Assembly: GCF_031199965.1 (NCBI RefSeq)
Contig: NZ_CP133605.1
Location: 1,086,501 to 1,150,500 of the forward strand
DNA length: 64,000 nucleotides
Direction: 5' to 3'
Origin: Paenibacillus sp. D2_2
GTDB taxonomy: Bacteria > Bacillota > Bacilli > Paenibacillales > Paenibacillaceae
Of this stretch, positions 28,374 to 36,826 are shown one piece after another. Made by a program: the position numbers and the translations under genes. Each line of letters starts with the position of its first letter. The stretch's first letter is position 1. The notes below the pieces were generated by a model. That model did not search any database and was not told the DNA's origin. It was given only the letters and a program-made list of their open reading frames with translations.

Positions 28374-28874
28374 ATGTCACTTGAAATCGAACGCAAATTT
28401 CTACTGCCAAAATATCCGGCTGAATTGATTCAGGAAGGTGCTCTAGTGATTGTGAAGGAGCAGATGATTGATCAGACGTATTTGGCGCTGCATGAAGATC
28501 AGGAGCTGAGAGTTAGAAAAATCAAGGATCTGGCTTCTGGTGAAGTAACGTTCACTCATACCTTTAAGCGGGGCTTCGGCCTGACGCGTGAGGAAGTGGA
28601 ATATTCGATCTCCGAGGGCTTGTACGAGCAAATGATCGAGGCACACGGGACGATCCCGCTGATTAAGAAACGGACCACCGCGCAATGGAATGATCATATC
28701 GTAGAAATTGATGAATATGATCAAATTCAAATGAAGGTGCTGGAGGTCGAATTTACTTCTGAGGAAGAAGCGCTTCGTTTTTTAGCCCCGGACTGGTTCG
28801 GTCCTGATATTAGTACGGAGAAAAAATATAGCAACAAGAAAGTATGGAGAGAACTGCAAACGCAGCGTGATTAA
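28374..28874 (+). CDS. CYTH domain-containing protein
   Basis: 166-aa CYTH (CyaB/thiamine triphosphatase-like) tunnel protein. It has the defining EIERKF motif at the N-terminus and alternating acidic/basic strands (ELRVRKIKD, FTHTFKRGFG, KKRTTAQW, VEIDEYD, KVLEVEF). Such proteins bind triphosphates with metal ions; an inorganic triphosphatase role is plausible but the substrate is not shown. ATG 28374 after AGGAG; a GTG 3 nt earlier is also possible. Confidence 0.85.
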   Translation: MSLEIERKFLLPKYPAELIQEGALVIVKEQMIDQTYLALHEDQELRVRKIKDLASGEVTFTHTFKRGFGLTREEVEYSISEGLYEQMIEAHGTIPLIKKRTTAQWNDHIVEIDEYDQIQMKVLEVEFTSEEEALRFLAPDWFGPDISTEKKYSNKKVWRELQTQRD

Positions 28875-29224
28875 TAGCCGTCCCGATCTTGTAATAGGTG
28901 ACTGTTTATTAATGTAGCGTAAAGGTGACTGTGTTTTCCAAGTAACTTTGGCGACTAGGGTAAGATGACGCTTGGAACCAGAGTGTTACGGGTGGAGTTG
29001 AACATAACGCATCTCTTTCGGAATAAGCCGGGCTACAAAACTGCAGAAATGCAGTTTTTTTGCGAAGCGCTACTTGTTAGAGTAACGGCCAATAGCAAGT
29101 AAGTAACGACACGATGGGAAACGGACTAACGGACTACGAAGGTCATGTGTAACATCTCTATAAGTAACATCACCATGAACAACAGACACAACGGATTTCT
29201 ACTAATCGCCTATCATTAATGCAA
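28875..29224. other. non-coding gap with one hairpin
   Basis: No ORF with an RBS. AAAACTGCA-GAAA-TGCAGTTTT with a following T-run at 29037-29060 is a likely terminator for the CYTH gene. The rest is unremarkable, with loose GTAACG/ACGGACTA text recalling the palindromes at 19.9 kb. Confidence 0.5.
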
Positions 29225-29249
29225 AAGAGACCCTCTCCAGGGTCTCTTA
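29225..29249. terminator. bidirectional terminator
   Basis: Perfect stem AAGAGACCCT-CTCC-AGGGTCTCTT between convergent CYTH and SGNH hydrolase genes. Confidence 0.8.
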
Positions 29250-29301
29250 ATAGTTCGTATTATGCTAAAACTGCCGGACTTAACGAGAGATCCGGTGCTT
29301 A

Positions 29302-30063
29302 TTATTCCAAGGCCAGGTTGCTGTGGGAGTCCAACAGAAGGTATTGGTAATTTTTCTTCACGAACTCAAGTACCTTCTCGCTGATGATGCGATGGCCTTC
29401 CTGATTAGGGTGAATTCCATCCGAGCATAGGAACTTGGTGAAATCAGGGTACTGCAGAAATGCACCGCGCACGTCAATATACTTGGTCTTCGTCAACTCG
29501 GATACTTTCAGGATGGAAGAATTGTATCTCTCCTGCCACCAGTATATTTTGGTGACGCTGCCTAGCCATTTAAGTATATTCTTCTCCGCATCCGGGTTAT
29601 TTCTGCTGACCCATTTGAAATATTTATCTGCATTTAAAGGAGGCAGGTTCATCAGAATCGGAGTAATCTGCTGCTTCTTCAAATATTCAATTGCTTCTGT
29701 AAGCATCTTCTCAAATGTATTGAAATCCGTCTTGGGACTATGATCCGCGTCGGGATTATCGGCGATCTCGTTCCAGTTGAAGTCGCAGTCATTCCCACCA
29801 TATTCGATCAAGACGACATTCGGCTTATCTTTATCTACATCTCGCTTCAGATTACTGAATCCCTTCATCAGGGTATTGCCGAATCTAGCCGTGTTCCGGA
29901 CTGCGCCCTTCATTTTTTGCTGTAGGAGTGAGATATAGTTGTCTTCCAGGATGACGTATTTATTGCGTTCTTCATCATAAATGACCCCTTTGGAAATCGA
30001 ATCGCCGGAAATCATATATTTTGTATCCCCGCTCATCAAGTCAATATCGTGCTTATCCATCAT
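29302..30063 (-). CDS. SGNH/GDSL-type hydrolase
   Basis: About 253 aa without a signal peptide, so cytosolic. The SGNH blocks are visible: block I GDSISKG with the nucleophile Ser, block II near TARFGNTLMKG, block III IEYGGNDCD, block V SDGIHPNQEGH with catalytic Asp and His. Likely an ester hydrolase; substrate unknown. GAGGTG lies just before ATG 30063; ATG 30060 is also possible. Transcribed alone on the minus strand. Confidence 0.87.
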   Translation of the reverse strand: MMDKHDIDLMSGDTKYMISGDSISKGVIYDEERNKYVILEDNYISLLQQKMKGAVRNTARFGNTLMKGFSNLKRDVDKDKPNVVLIEYGGNDCDFNWNEIADNPDADHSPKTDFNTFEKMLTEAIEYLKKQQITPILMNLPPLNADKYFKWVSRNNPDAEKNILKWLGSVTKIYWWQERYNSSILKVSELTKTKYIDVRGAFLQYPDFTKFLCSDGIHPNQEGHRIISEKVLEFVKKNYQYLLLDSHSNLALE

Positions 30064-30271
30064 ACTCACCTCATTTTTATCCTAAATGATCCTAGTTCTA
30101 TTGTAGATTAGTGCCCAAATAAAACGCAAGTGCGTAGGTTACTGATTCAGTCTATTTTTGATGAAGGGTCTGTGAAAGGTAGACATGTGATGTTTCTCAT
30201 GAGAGAATGTTGATAGCGTGTTCAAAATCGGATATTTTATTAATACTAGAGAAAAAAAGGGGTTGAGTATT

Positions 30272-31258
30272 ATGGTGCGATTCGGAATTATCGGAACGAA
30301 CTGGATTACGGAGCGCTTTATTGATGCGGCAATGGAAACGGAACGCTTCGAATTAGCAGCGGTGTATTCCCGTACAGAAGAGAAGGGCAGAGCTTTCGCC
30401 GCCAAATACGGAAATCCAGCCGTATATTCAGATGTGTCAGCATTGGCGTCTAGTCCGGAGATTGATGCTGTATATATTGCCAGTCCGAATTCTCTACATA
30501 TGGAACAAGCCATCCTATGTATGGATCAGGGTAAGCATGTATTGTGTGAGAAGCCGATGGCTTCGAATGCGGCCGAGACCAGGAAGATGATCGAAGCTGC
30601 TAAGCGCAACAATGTGATATTAATGGAAGCGATGAAATCAACGCTGATGCCTAATTTTCGAGTAGTACAGAACAATTTATATAAGCTTGGACAAGTACGC
30701 AGATATTTTGCGAGCTACTGTCAATACTCCTCGCGTTATGATGCATATAAGCAAGGAACGGTATTGAATGCCTTTAATCCTGAATTCTCGAACGGAGCTT
30801 TAATGGATCTTGGGACTTATTGTATATACCCGATGGTAACCTTGTTCGGAAAGCCAAAGGAAATCAAGGCTAACGGAATCCTATTGTCATCCGGTGCGGA
30901 TGGTGAGGGCAGCATCATCATGAATTATGATGAGATGGACGCGACGGTCATTTATTCCAAAATTTCCGACTCCTATTTGCCAGCGGAAATTCAGGGTGAG
31001 AACGGTACGTTAGTGATTGGACGAATCAACCAGCCGTATGACGTGAAGATTATTTACCGAGATGGCACGATTGAGGATTTACGTCAGCCACAGATGCAGG
31101 AATCAATGTTCTATGAGGCTCGTGAGTTCATTGATCTGATTGAGGCGGGATTACGTGAGAGCAGTGTAAACACACTTCATAACTCATTGCTTGTTGCAGA
31201 GATTATGGAGGAAGCAAGACGGCAGATTGGAATTAAGTTCCCGGCAGATTTGAAATAG
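30272..31258 (+). CDS. Gfo/Idh/MocA family oxidoreductase
   Basis: 328-aa NAD(P)-dependent oxidoreductase: RFGIIGTNWITERF, YIASPNSLHMEQA, LCEKPMASN with the catalytic Lys, MEAMKSTLMPNF, and LMDLGTYCIYPMV. It resembles the dihydrodiol-dehydrogenase-like subgroup more than the two oxidoreductases at 10.5-12.7 kb. Start ATG 30272 after AAAGGGG. Single gene; a good terminator follows. Confidence 0.87.
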   Translation: MVRFGIIGTNWITERFIDAAMETERFELAAVYSRTEEKGRAFAAKYGNPAVYSDVSALASSPEIDAVYIASPNSLHMEQAILCMDQGKHVLCEKPMASNAAETRKMIEAAKRNNVILMEAMKSTLMPNFRVVQNNLYKLGQVRRYFASYCQYSSRYDAYKQGTVLNAFNPEFSNGALMDLGTYCIYPMVTLFGKPKEIKANGILLSSGADGEGSIIMNYDEMDATVIYSKISDSYLPAEIQGENGTLVIGRINQPYDVKIIYRDGTIEDLRQPQMQESMFYEAREFIDLIEAGLRESSVNTLHNSLLVAEIMEEARRQIGIKFPADLK

Positions 31259-31274
31259 TTGAAACTCGTAATAT

Positions 31275-31306
31275 GAACTCTCCAAATCTGGAGGGTTCTT
31301 TTTTTA
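31275..31306 (+). terminator. terminator after oxidoreductase
   Basis: GAACTCTCCA-AATC-TGGAGGGTTC stem with seven T residues. Confidence 0.88.
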
Positions 31307-31356
31307 TTGAACCATTTCTGAAGTTATGCAGATATATAAGTGAAGGGGGAGATAGC

Positions 31357-32214
31357 ATGGCCATTGATGGGCATGAAGTAGAACGATTGGTATATGCGTA
31401 CGGTAGCCGTGTCTATACTTTCTGCCGAAAGCTGACATTGAGCCAGACCGATGCGGATGACTTATATCAGCAGACTTTTCTGCGTGTACTCCATATGACG
31501 CTACAAATAGATGAGGAGAATAATCCGGCAGGTTTCTTAATGGCAGTGGCGGCGAGAATCTGGCACGATGAACGTAAAAAATATGCCCGAAGACAAAGAA
31601 TTGCCCCCATTCATGATGATGGTGTCGGTGAATTAAGCAATATATCTAGTTCAATATTTACGGATCTTGAGTTCGAAGAAAGGCAGCGTAACACGGAAGT
31701 TAGAATGGCTGTACAGGATTTGCCGGAAAAATTGCGTGTACCTATTTTATTGTATTACATGAGTGATTTGTCAGTAATTGAGATTGCAACAGCTCTTCGA
31801 GTTCCAGAAGGCACGGTAAAAAGTCGATTACATCAAGCGCGCCAGAAACTAAGAAAAAAATTGGGGGGATCCATTATGGCGGATAAACTTTTTATGGAAG
31901 ATGAGCTGGACGATCTGATACGGAGTTCGTTATTAAAGGAAGAAATACCTCATCCGGCTGTTCAGGCTGCGCTTATTCAAAAGATACACAGTCAGGAACC
32001 AAGTTATAACATACCATGGTGGTTACCCGCTACGATTGGTGGAATGCAAACAGTGGCTATTGTTGCAGTGATTTATTTTTTCCTGCCCGGCTCATTGATT
32101 TCGTATTTGGCCATGATTCTTGGAGGTGGCTTGATTCTATGTGCCAGCGTGTTGTCAGGGATGGTCCGTAAAGCATGGACGAGAAAGGATGTTGATTATT
32201 CATGTGGATCATAA
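31357..32214 (+). CDS. ECF sigma factor apparently fused to anti-sigma-like membrane domain
   Basis: Residues 1 to about 170 are an ECF sigma factor: region 2 with TDADDLYQQTFLRVL and region 4 with ALRVPEGTVKSRLHQARQKLRKKL. The rest (from MADKLFMEDELDDLI) is a separate kind of protein with two hydrophobic helices near the C-terminus, like a membrane anti-sigma factor. A run of six G at 31863-31868 followed by ATG 31876 looks like the RBS and start of a second gene. With seven G the sigma frame would stop at a TAA overlapping that ATG. I therefore read this as two coupled genes merged by a homopolymer contraction. Confidence 0.75.
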   Translation: MAIDGHEVERLVYAYGSRVYTFCRKLTLSQTDADDLYQQTFLRVLHMTLQIDEENNPAGFLMAVAARIWHDERKKYARRQRIAPIHDDGVGELSNISSSIFTDLEFEERQRNTEVRMAVQDLPEKLRVPILLYYMSDLSVIEIATALRVPEGTVKSRLHQARQKLRKKLGGSIMADKLFMEDELDDLIRSSLLKEEIPHPAVQAALIQKIHSQEPSYNIPWWLPATIGGMQTVAIVAVIYFFLPGSLISYLAMILGGGLILCASVLSGMVRKAWTRKDVDYSCGS

Positions 32215-32935
32215 TTGGATTGGCTGGAGTGGTGTTGTTCGTTTTGTTGGCTATGGTCGGTTTGGGGATTTGGACATATCGTGATGCAAAATCACACGGA
32301 CTTGAAGCAGGTATGTGGGCTTTAATTGTGATGCTGATCCCAAACTTTATCGGACTGTTGCTGTATTTTCTGATTGGACGCAAGCAGCAACAGATTTTAT
32401 GTCCATCATGTGGGTATAAGACGCAACAAGGGAAACCCTTTTGCTCAAATTGTGGTGTTGCCATGACACAGGGAGGGATGTCAATGACCCCATCAAAAAA
32501 TAATAACAAGAAGCCCCTGATTATTGCGCTTGCATGTGTCGTAATGACCTTTGTTTTAATGATTTCCATTTTTGTTGCTAGCGCGTATGCACAGCCAGAA
32601 ATGTTTAGATCCAACAATATTTCTATCGGTCAATTCGAAACGAGGCTACCTGGTACGTGGAAGTCGTCTTTCTGGTACTTTGATGGAGAGAAAGCCGGGC
32701 CATAAATATTAAAAATGGGACTCCTAGTGCTCTGAACATTAGTGCCGAAGTTAAGAAGGGTACATTGGAAATGGGTATTACCGTGGATGGCAAAGAAGAA
32801 AAACGCATTTCGCTAGGTAATATAGATTCGACCTATGTTTGGGATTTGAGTAGTTATCCAGAAAACAGTCGAATCGTAATACATCTATATGGGGATGCAG
32901 CTAACGGAAAAGTGAATATGAGTTGGGAAGATTAA
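32202..32935 (+). pseudogene. zinc-ribbon membrane protein, frameshifted
   Basis: About 244 aa restored. Two N-terminal helices flank a cytosolic loop (TYRDAKSHGLEAGMWAL), followed by a zinc ribbon CPSCGYKTQQGKPFCSNC, another helix (IIALACVVMTFVLMISIFVAS) and an extracellular tail. The frame stops at 32705; GGG to GGGG at 32697-32699 continues it to 32935 (INIKNGTPSALNIS ... NMSWED). It overlaps the anti-sigma reading frame, so the three form a coupled unit, perhaps sensing an envelope stress. Confidence 0.75.
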
Positions 32936-32970
32936 TTAGATTTTAAGTGTTAGATGTGGAGTGACGTAAG

Positions 32971-33005
32971 AAGCCCTTTATTTCGTAAGAAATAAAGGGC
33001 TTTTC
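32971..33005. terminator. bidirectional terminator
   Basis: AAGCCCTTTATTTC-GTAA-GAAATAAAGGGCTT, between convergent genes. Confidence 0.85.
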
Positions 33006-33061
33006 TTGAGTTGTAACTGACCACCAAGGAAAACTCCCTTTCTAAGAACATGATCAGGTTA

Positions 33062-34225
33062 CTATTGAGTTTTAACCACAATTGCGTTGCTGATTTTTCG
33101 TCCTGGGGTAGTTAGATATTTGCCGTTATAATAGAGACCGCTGGACGCACCGCCGTCTAGATTCATCGCCTGATAGGCGCCGGCCTGCCTCATGATTTCT
33201 GCAAGCTGTGGAATCGTAGCTCCACCTGTAGTAAGCAGGATTAGCTTGTGGTCGCGGGTCACACCCAGGGCGCTGCGGGCGCCGCCTCCAGTCAGAATCT
33301 TCGGATCCTTGAACCCCTCCTCGGCAATATTGAGAGCAACTTTTCCATTAACGACTAGACGTGGCCCGGCCTGCAGTCCGCCTTGGATGCTCCCTTCGGC
33401 AAATCTGGACGGGAAGTCCGCGCCGGGTATTAACTCAGCTAACATATTGTTGCTGAAGGTAAATACCGTACGCAGGTCTCCGGAGCTCTTGTGAGCAATG
33501 TCTCCCCCACTAATAATATAACCATAGGGACCTTTATAATCTCCTGTCGTATAAGCGTCGAAGAAGGTTCCATTGATTGCAACGGTAGCCTTGCTGCGCT
33601 TTGCGATGCTACTGAGATCCTCAACTTTACCCGCTTTATCACCGGCGAGGACTACATCAAGTGAGACTTTAGGATGCAGGAGCGATATCGTGACCATTTG
33701 TGTGCTATAGGATTTACCGCCAACTTTGAACGTTTTTCGTTCGCTGATGATCGGCTTGTCCATTTTTTCGTAGGCAGATTTAGTGATGTAAGGTAGGGAG
33801 TTCGTATTTATGTCTGCTTTGGAAGAATCGGTTGTTACTTTGCTATGTATGGTGAGAGAAGAAGTATTCTTCGACCATTCCAATGATAATGGAAAAGAAT
33901 CATTAATCGCCTGCAGAGGCACGAAGGTTATACCGTTTTCGGTGAACGGTGCGTCAGGCAGTTTAATTGCTTCGTCGTTGCGGATAGCTTGTGTCTTGCC
34001 CAAGTACATCGTAAGCTGAGTCTCGTCCCGGATGATGTCGATCCGTTTCTCGGCAGCGGTCCATACAGTCTTGATGCCGTCTAATCCGTTCAAGGTTCGC
34101 AGTGGGACGAAGGAATGGTTACTCTTGTCGTCCATGAGCACGAAGTACTTGGCAGGAGGCGCAGCATAGCTGGCTGGGATCAGGCTGATGAACATCAGCG
34201 CCGCAAGTAGTATTGCTTTTTTCAT
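33062..34225 (-). CDS. secreted phosphodiester glycosidase-like protein with copper-amine-oxidase-N domain
   Basis: 387 aa with a signal peptide (MKKAILLAALMFISLIPASYA). Residues about 25-130 form a copper amine oxidase N-terminal-like binding domain (FVPLRTL, FVPLQAI), common in Paenibacillus wall proteins. Residues about 190-385 match the NAGPA/phosphodiester glycosidase domain: AINGTFFDAY, GGLQAGPRLV, ARSALGVTRD, MNLDGGASSGLYYNG and GRKISNAIVV. Likely acts on wall or exopolysaccharide sugar-phosphodiesters; substrate unknown. Start ATG 34225 after AAAGGAGA. A 14-nt direct repeat, AACTGACCACCAAG, flanks the gene (33015-33028, 34350-34363). Confidence 0.83.
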   Translation of the reverse strand: MKKAILLAALMFISLIPASYAAPPAKYFVLMDDKSNHSFVPLRTLNGLDGIKTVWTAAEKRIDIIRDETQLTMYLGKTQAIRNDEAIKLPDAPFTENGITFVPLQAINDSFPLSLEWSKNTSSLTIHSKVTTDSSKADINTNSLPYITKSAYEKMDKPIISERKTFKVGGKSYSTQMVTISLLHPKVSLDVVLAGDKAGKVEDLSSIAKRSKATVAINGTFFDAYTTGDYKGPYGYIISGGDIAHKSSGDLRTVFTFSNNMLAELIPGADFPSRFAEGSIQGGLQAGPRLVVNGKVALNIAEEGFKDPKILTGGGARSALGVTRDHKLILLTTGGATIPQLAEIMRQAGAYQAMNLDGGASSGLYYNGKYLTTPGRKISNAIVVKTQ

Positions 34226-34445
34226 GAAGCTGAAATCTCCTTTGTAGGTATTATGTATTAGTATATTGTACCTGAAAATTGCGAGAAAAGGGAAGATTTG
34301 TCGACTTTTCGCTAGTTTCATATAGAATACTGGACTGAAAATCGGATTCAACTGACCACCAAGAGCGACTTATAGATCGCATATCCGAACGGTACGATGA
34401 AAAATACCGAGTGAAATCTCGGTTGATTTATCACGAGAAGGATCG

Positions 34446-35370
34446 CTGGGCAGTCCTGCTGGCGCAACCAGTACTATAAGAAATTCACTGCGTGTAGGCG
34501 GGAAAACATATCAGAAGCTTTTCGGTATGTGATACCGGGGAAGGGACTCACACCATTTCAGGAGAGAAGACCAGCTTCAAGCCGCTATGCTACATGAAAA
34601 AATACATAAATATTCGGCGATAAGGCAGGGCAGCAAGCGGCGGCGGGTTTGTCGCGAAACTGTCCAAACTGGATATGTAGCCATATGGCGGGGGGCTTTC
34701 GCATAAACGGCATCCCTTTTCCGGGAATTAATGTACCTGTAAAGGAACAGGCATCAACGGGCAAATGACGAATTCGGGCATTCAGCATTTTCTTGAGGGA
34801 GACCAGGCGGGTATTCGACACGGCAGCCGTAATGTCCAACTCGGTGAGCGAGAATGCCCTAAATGGCCAGAAGGCAGTAAACTGACAGCTTCGAACATTA
34901 CGAACAGCAGTGTTGTATTAACATGGAACGGCGCCGTTAGTTCGACCACCAAATATAAAATCTATCAGGACAATCAACTGATCAGCATAGTTGGAAGTAA
35001 TGTTAAGAGCTATACAGTGAATTGGGACCTGGTGCTACTTACAATTTTAAAGTCGAAGCAGGAAATGCCTCGGGGATTGGAGCTTGACCGGACCATCCGT
35101 ATCTGTACAAACAATACCTGATAAGCAAGCAGAGGTGAAGGAGATCCAACCTACAGATGTATTTACTACCCCTGGCAAAAAGCCAGTACTTCCGAATAAA
35201 GATCGAGTTACTCGAAAAAAATCGAAGTTGGTACAACAGAAACATTTGAAGCAGGATTCAAGCTTCCAAACCGTATTCAAGGGCATCAGGTGAAGATATT
35301 TGTATGGAAAGGGGAAACGATTGAGAACTCACCGATGAAGCCGTTATCCAATCAAGTCATTCTAAAGTAA
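34446..35370 (+). pseudogene. patchwork of decayed duplicates of the alpha-glucan locus
   Basis: No intact gene. Successive fragments match pieces of the downstream locus. 34446-34474 is a 29-nt identity to the permease gene (43750-43778). About 34707-34850 matches GH65 (INGIPF, then INGQMTNSGIQHFLEG) with an internal deletion. About 34860-35130 is a fibronectin III piece like that of the GH31 protein (WPEGSKLTASNITNSSVVLTW). About 35215-35370 is the C-terminal domain (AGFKLPNRIQGHQVKIFVW, ending PLSNQVILK). Several frame changes occur. It reads as a rearranged and deleted copy of a permease-GH65-GH31 segment. Confidence 0.8.
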
Positions 35371-35421
35371 ATGTGAGAGCGCAGCGTCTTATTGCAAGAT
35401 GCTGCGCTTTTTGCAAGTGTG

Positions 35422-35484
35422 GTAAAAATCTTCGGAATCATGTAAAGATCCTCTGTTCCTTGGCTTTAGTTCCTTTCTTATGAT
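35422..35484 (+). promoter_or_regulatory. tandem-repeat operator and promoter, site A
   Basis: GTAAAAATC (35422) and GTAAAGATC (35442) 20 nt apart, the second followed by CTCTGTT; TATGAT -10 box at 35479-35484, 37 nt after the second repeat start. The -35 region is weak. Drives the 35667-42351 operon. Confidence 0.75.
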
Positions 35485-35666
35485 CAAGGTATGCAGTATC
35501 GGTCTTTATTCTTGTATGCGGTTTCATACGAATGGTGATTTCAAGCGGAGAGGAGGGGTATGGTCGTCGATAGGGTATGACTGCCCCAGGAATATCATCT
35601 GGAGCCCACACATCAAAGACGATACGGCGTGGGAAGGGAAGGACGAATCTTGAAAGGAGGGTGCTT

Positions 35667-36815
35667 ATGCTCAATTTACAAAAAGTTAAAGCAGTAACAT
35701 GGGTTTGCCTGATCGCTCTAATGTTAACCTCTTTTGGTTTAATAAATCCACAAGCACATGTCTATGCTCAGCAACCGGTATCCACGCAGGCCAGTTCCGA
35801 GTCTCCTTCGTTAAGCGCAGAAGCAAAAGTGCTAGACAGCGAATTCACAGTTAATCTTTCAGAGGAAGGGAATCAGGACTGGATTCGATTAGGAGACGGC
35901 TATGGGATCAAGGCGAGAAAGGCGGTCTGGAAAGAATCGATCCAGTTTCAAACCTTTAATGCGAGAAATTTGAACACCTTTGATGATTACATTGCCAAAT
36001 TCACCTGGAACGATAGTACGCCCAAATCGGTCGGTGACGAGTTAAGATACGGTAACTTCATCGGTGACATCAATGGGGGCTGGCAGCTCACAATTCCTAT
36101 TTCGTACACCCCAATGAAGGTGAAAGTGTACGCAGGAGCCTGGGGTGCGAAAGGAAAGGTCGAAGCCTATTTCAGCGATGGTACTGAACCGGAATATGTG
36201 GATGAATTCGATACAGTATCAGCGATTGGGATAAGGGAGCTCTATACATTCGACGTTCAAGGAGATAACAAAGAACGCTCCTTGATCATCAAGAGCACGC
36301 TGGAGGAGAAGCGCAATCCATATGGCAATATTTCGATTGCAGCGACATCGCTCTGGACGTCTGGCGATCCGTTTCCGACTATGACAACCGATGAATTTGT
36401 GCAAGTCCAAGAATCGCAAACGGACATTTCGCTTGCCCCGACGATCGTAACTGAAATGAAGAGCGCGGGTGACTTCGATTCGCAGCCGCAGGAGCCAATA
36501 TCGATTTCAGCCACCTGGAACATGGAATCGCTGGAGGCGGGCAAGCTGTTGACCGCAGAGGTTAAAATTGCGAACCACCAGAAAAGTCCACAGCAAGTCC
36601 TGGTCATGATGGCGCTTTATGACGGAGAAGGCAAGATGGAAGGCATCTCCTACGTTTCTCGAACGCTTAATGGAGGAAGTGAAGAACGATTAATACCTGG
36701 AATCAGGCTGCCGGAAGTACTAAACGGTCACATGGCCAAAGTGATGGTTTGGGAAGGGGAGAACCTGAACATCACAACGATGCAGCCGCTTGCGGACTTT
36801 AGTATGAAGAAATAG
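35667..36815 (+). CDS. secreted companion protein sharing the GH31 enzyme's terminal domains
   Basis: 382 aa with a signal peptide ending near HVYAQ. Residues about 52-226 form a beta-rich module (QDWIRLGD, DINGGWQLTIP, VKVYAGAWGAKGKVEAYF, GNISIAATSL) that also heads the next protein. Residues about 277-378 match that protein's C-terminal domain (LEAGKLLTAEVKI ... ALYDGEGKM). The catalytic core is missing. It may be a free carbohydrate-binding or adhesion protein, or a GH31 paralogue that lost its middle. RBS AAAGGAGG at 35653-35660 fixes the start; it lies 11 nt before the GH31 gene. Confidence 0.78.
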   Translation: MLNLQKVKAVTWVCLIALMLTSFGLINPQAHVYAQQPVSTQASSESPSLSAEAKVLDSEFTVNLSEEGNQDWIRLGDGYGIKARKAVWKESIQFQTFNARNLNTFDDYIAKFTWNDSTPKSVGDELRYGNFIGDINGGWQLTIPISYTPMKVKVYAGAWGAKGKVEAYFSDGTEPEYVDEFDTVSAIGIRELYTFDVQGDNKERSLIIKSTLEEKRNPYGNISIAATSLWTSGDPFPTMTTDEFVQVQESQTDISLAPTIVTEMKSAGDFDSQPQEPISISATWNMESLEAGKLLTAEVKIANHQKSPQQVLVMMALYDGEGKMEGISYVSRTLNGGSEERLIPGIRLPEVLNGHMAKVMVWEGENLNITTMQPLADFSMKK

Positions 36816-36826
36816 GGAGGAGTTAT

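Noticed and set aside
31357..32214. A genuine sigma/anti-sigma fusion protein
   Set aside because: The junction has an RBS-like G-run and an internal ATG, and the window shows systematic homopolymer contraction, so two genes are more likely.
34585..34839. Minus-strand open frame in the remnant region
   Set aside because: It is the antisense of GH65 debris, with no RBS or family features.
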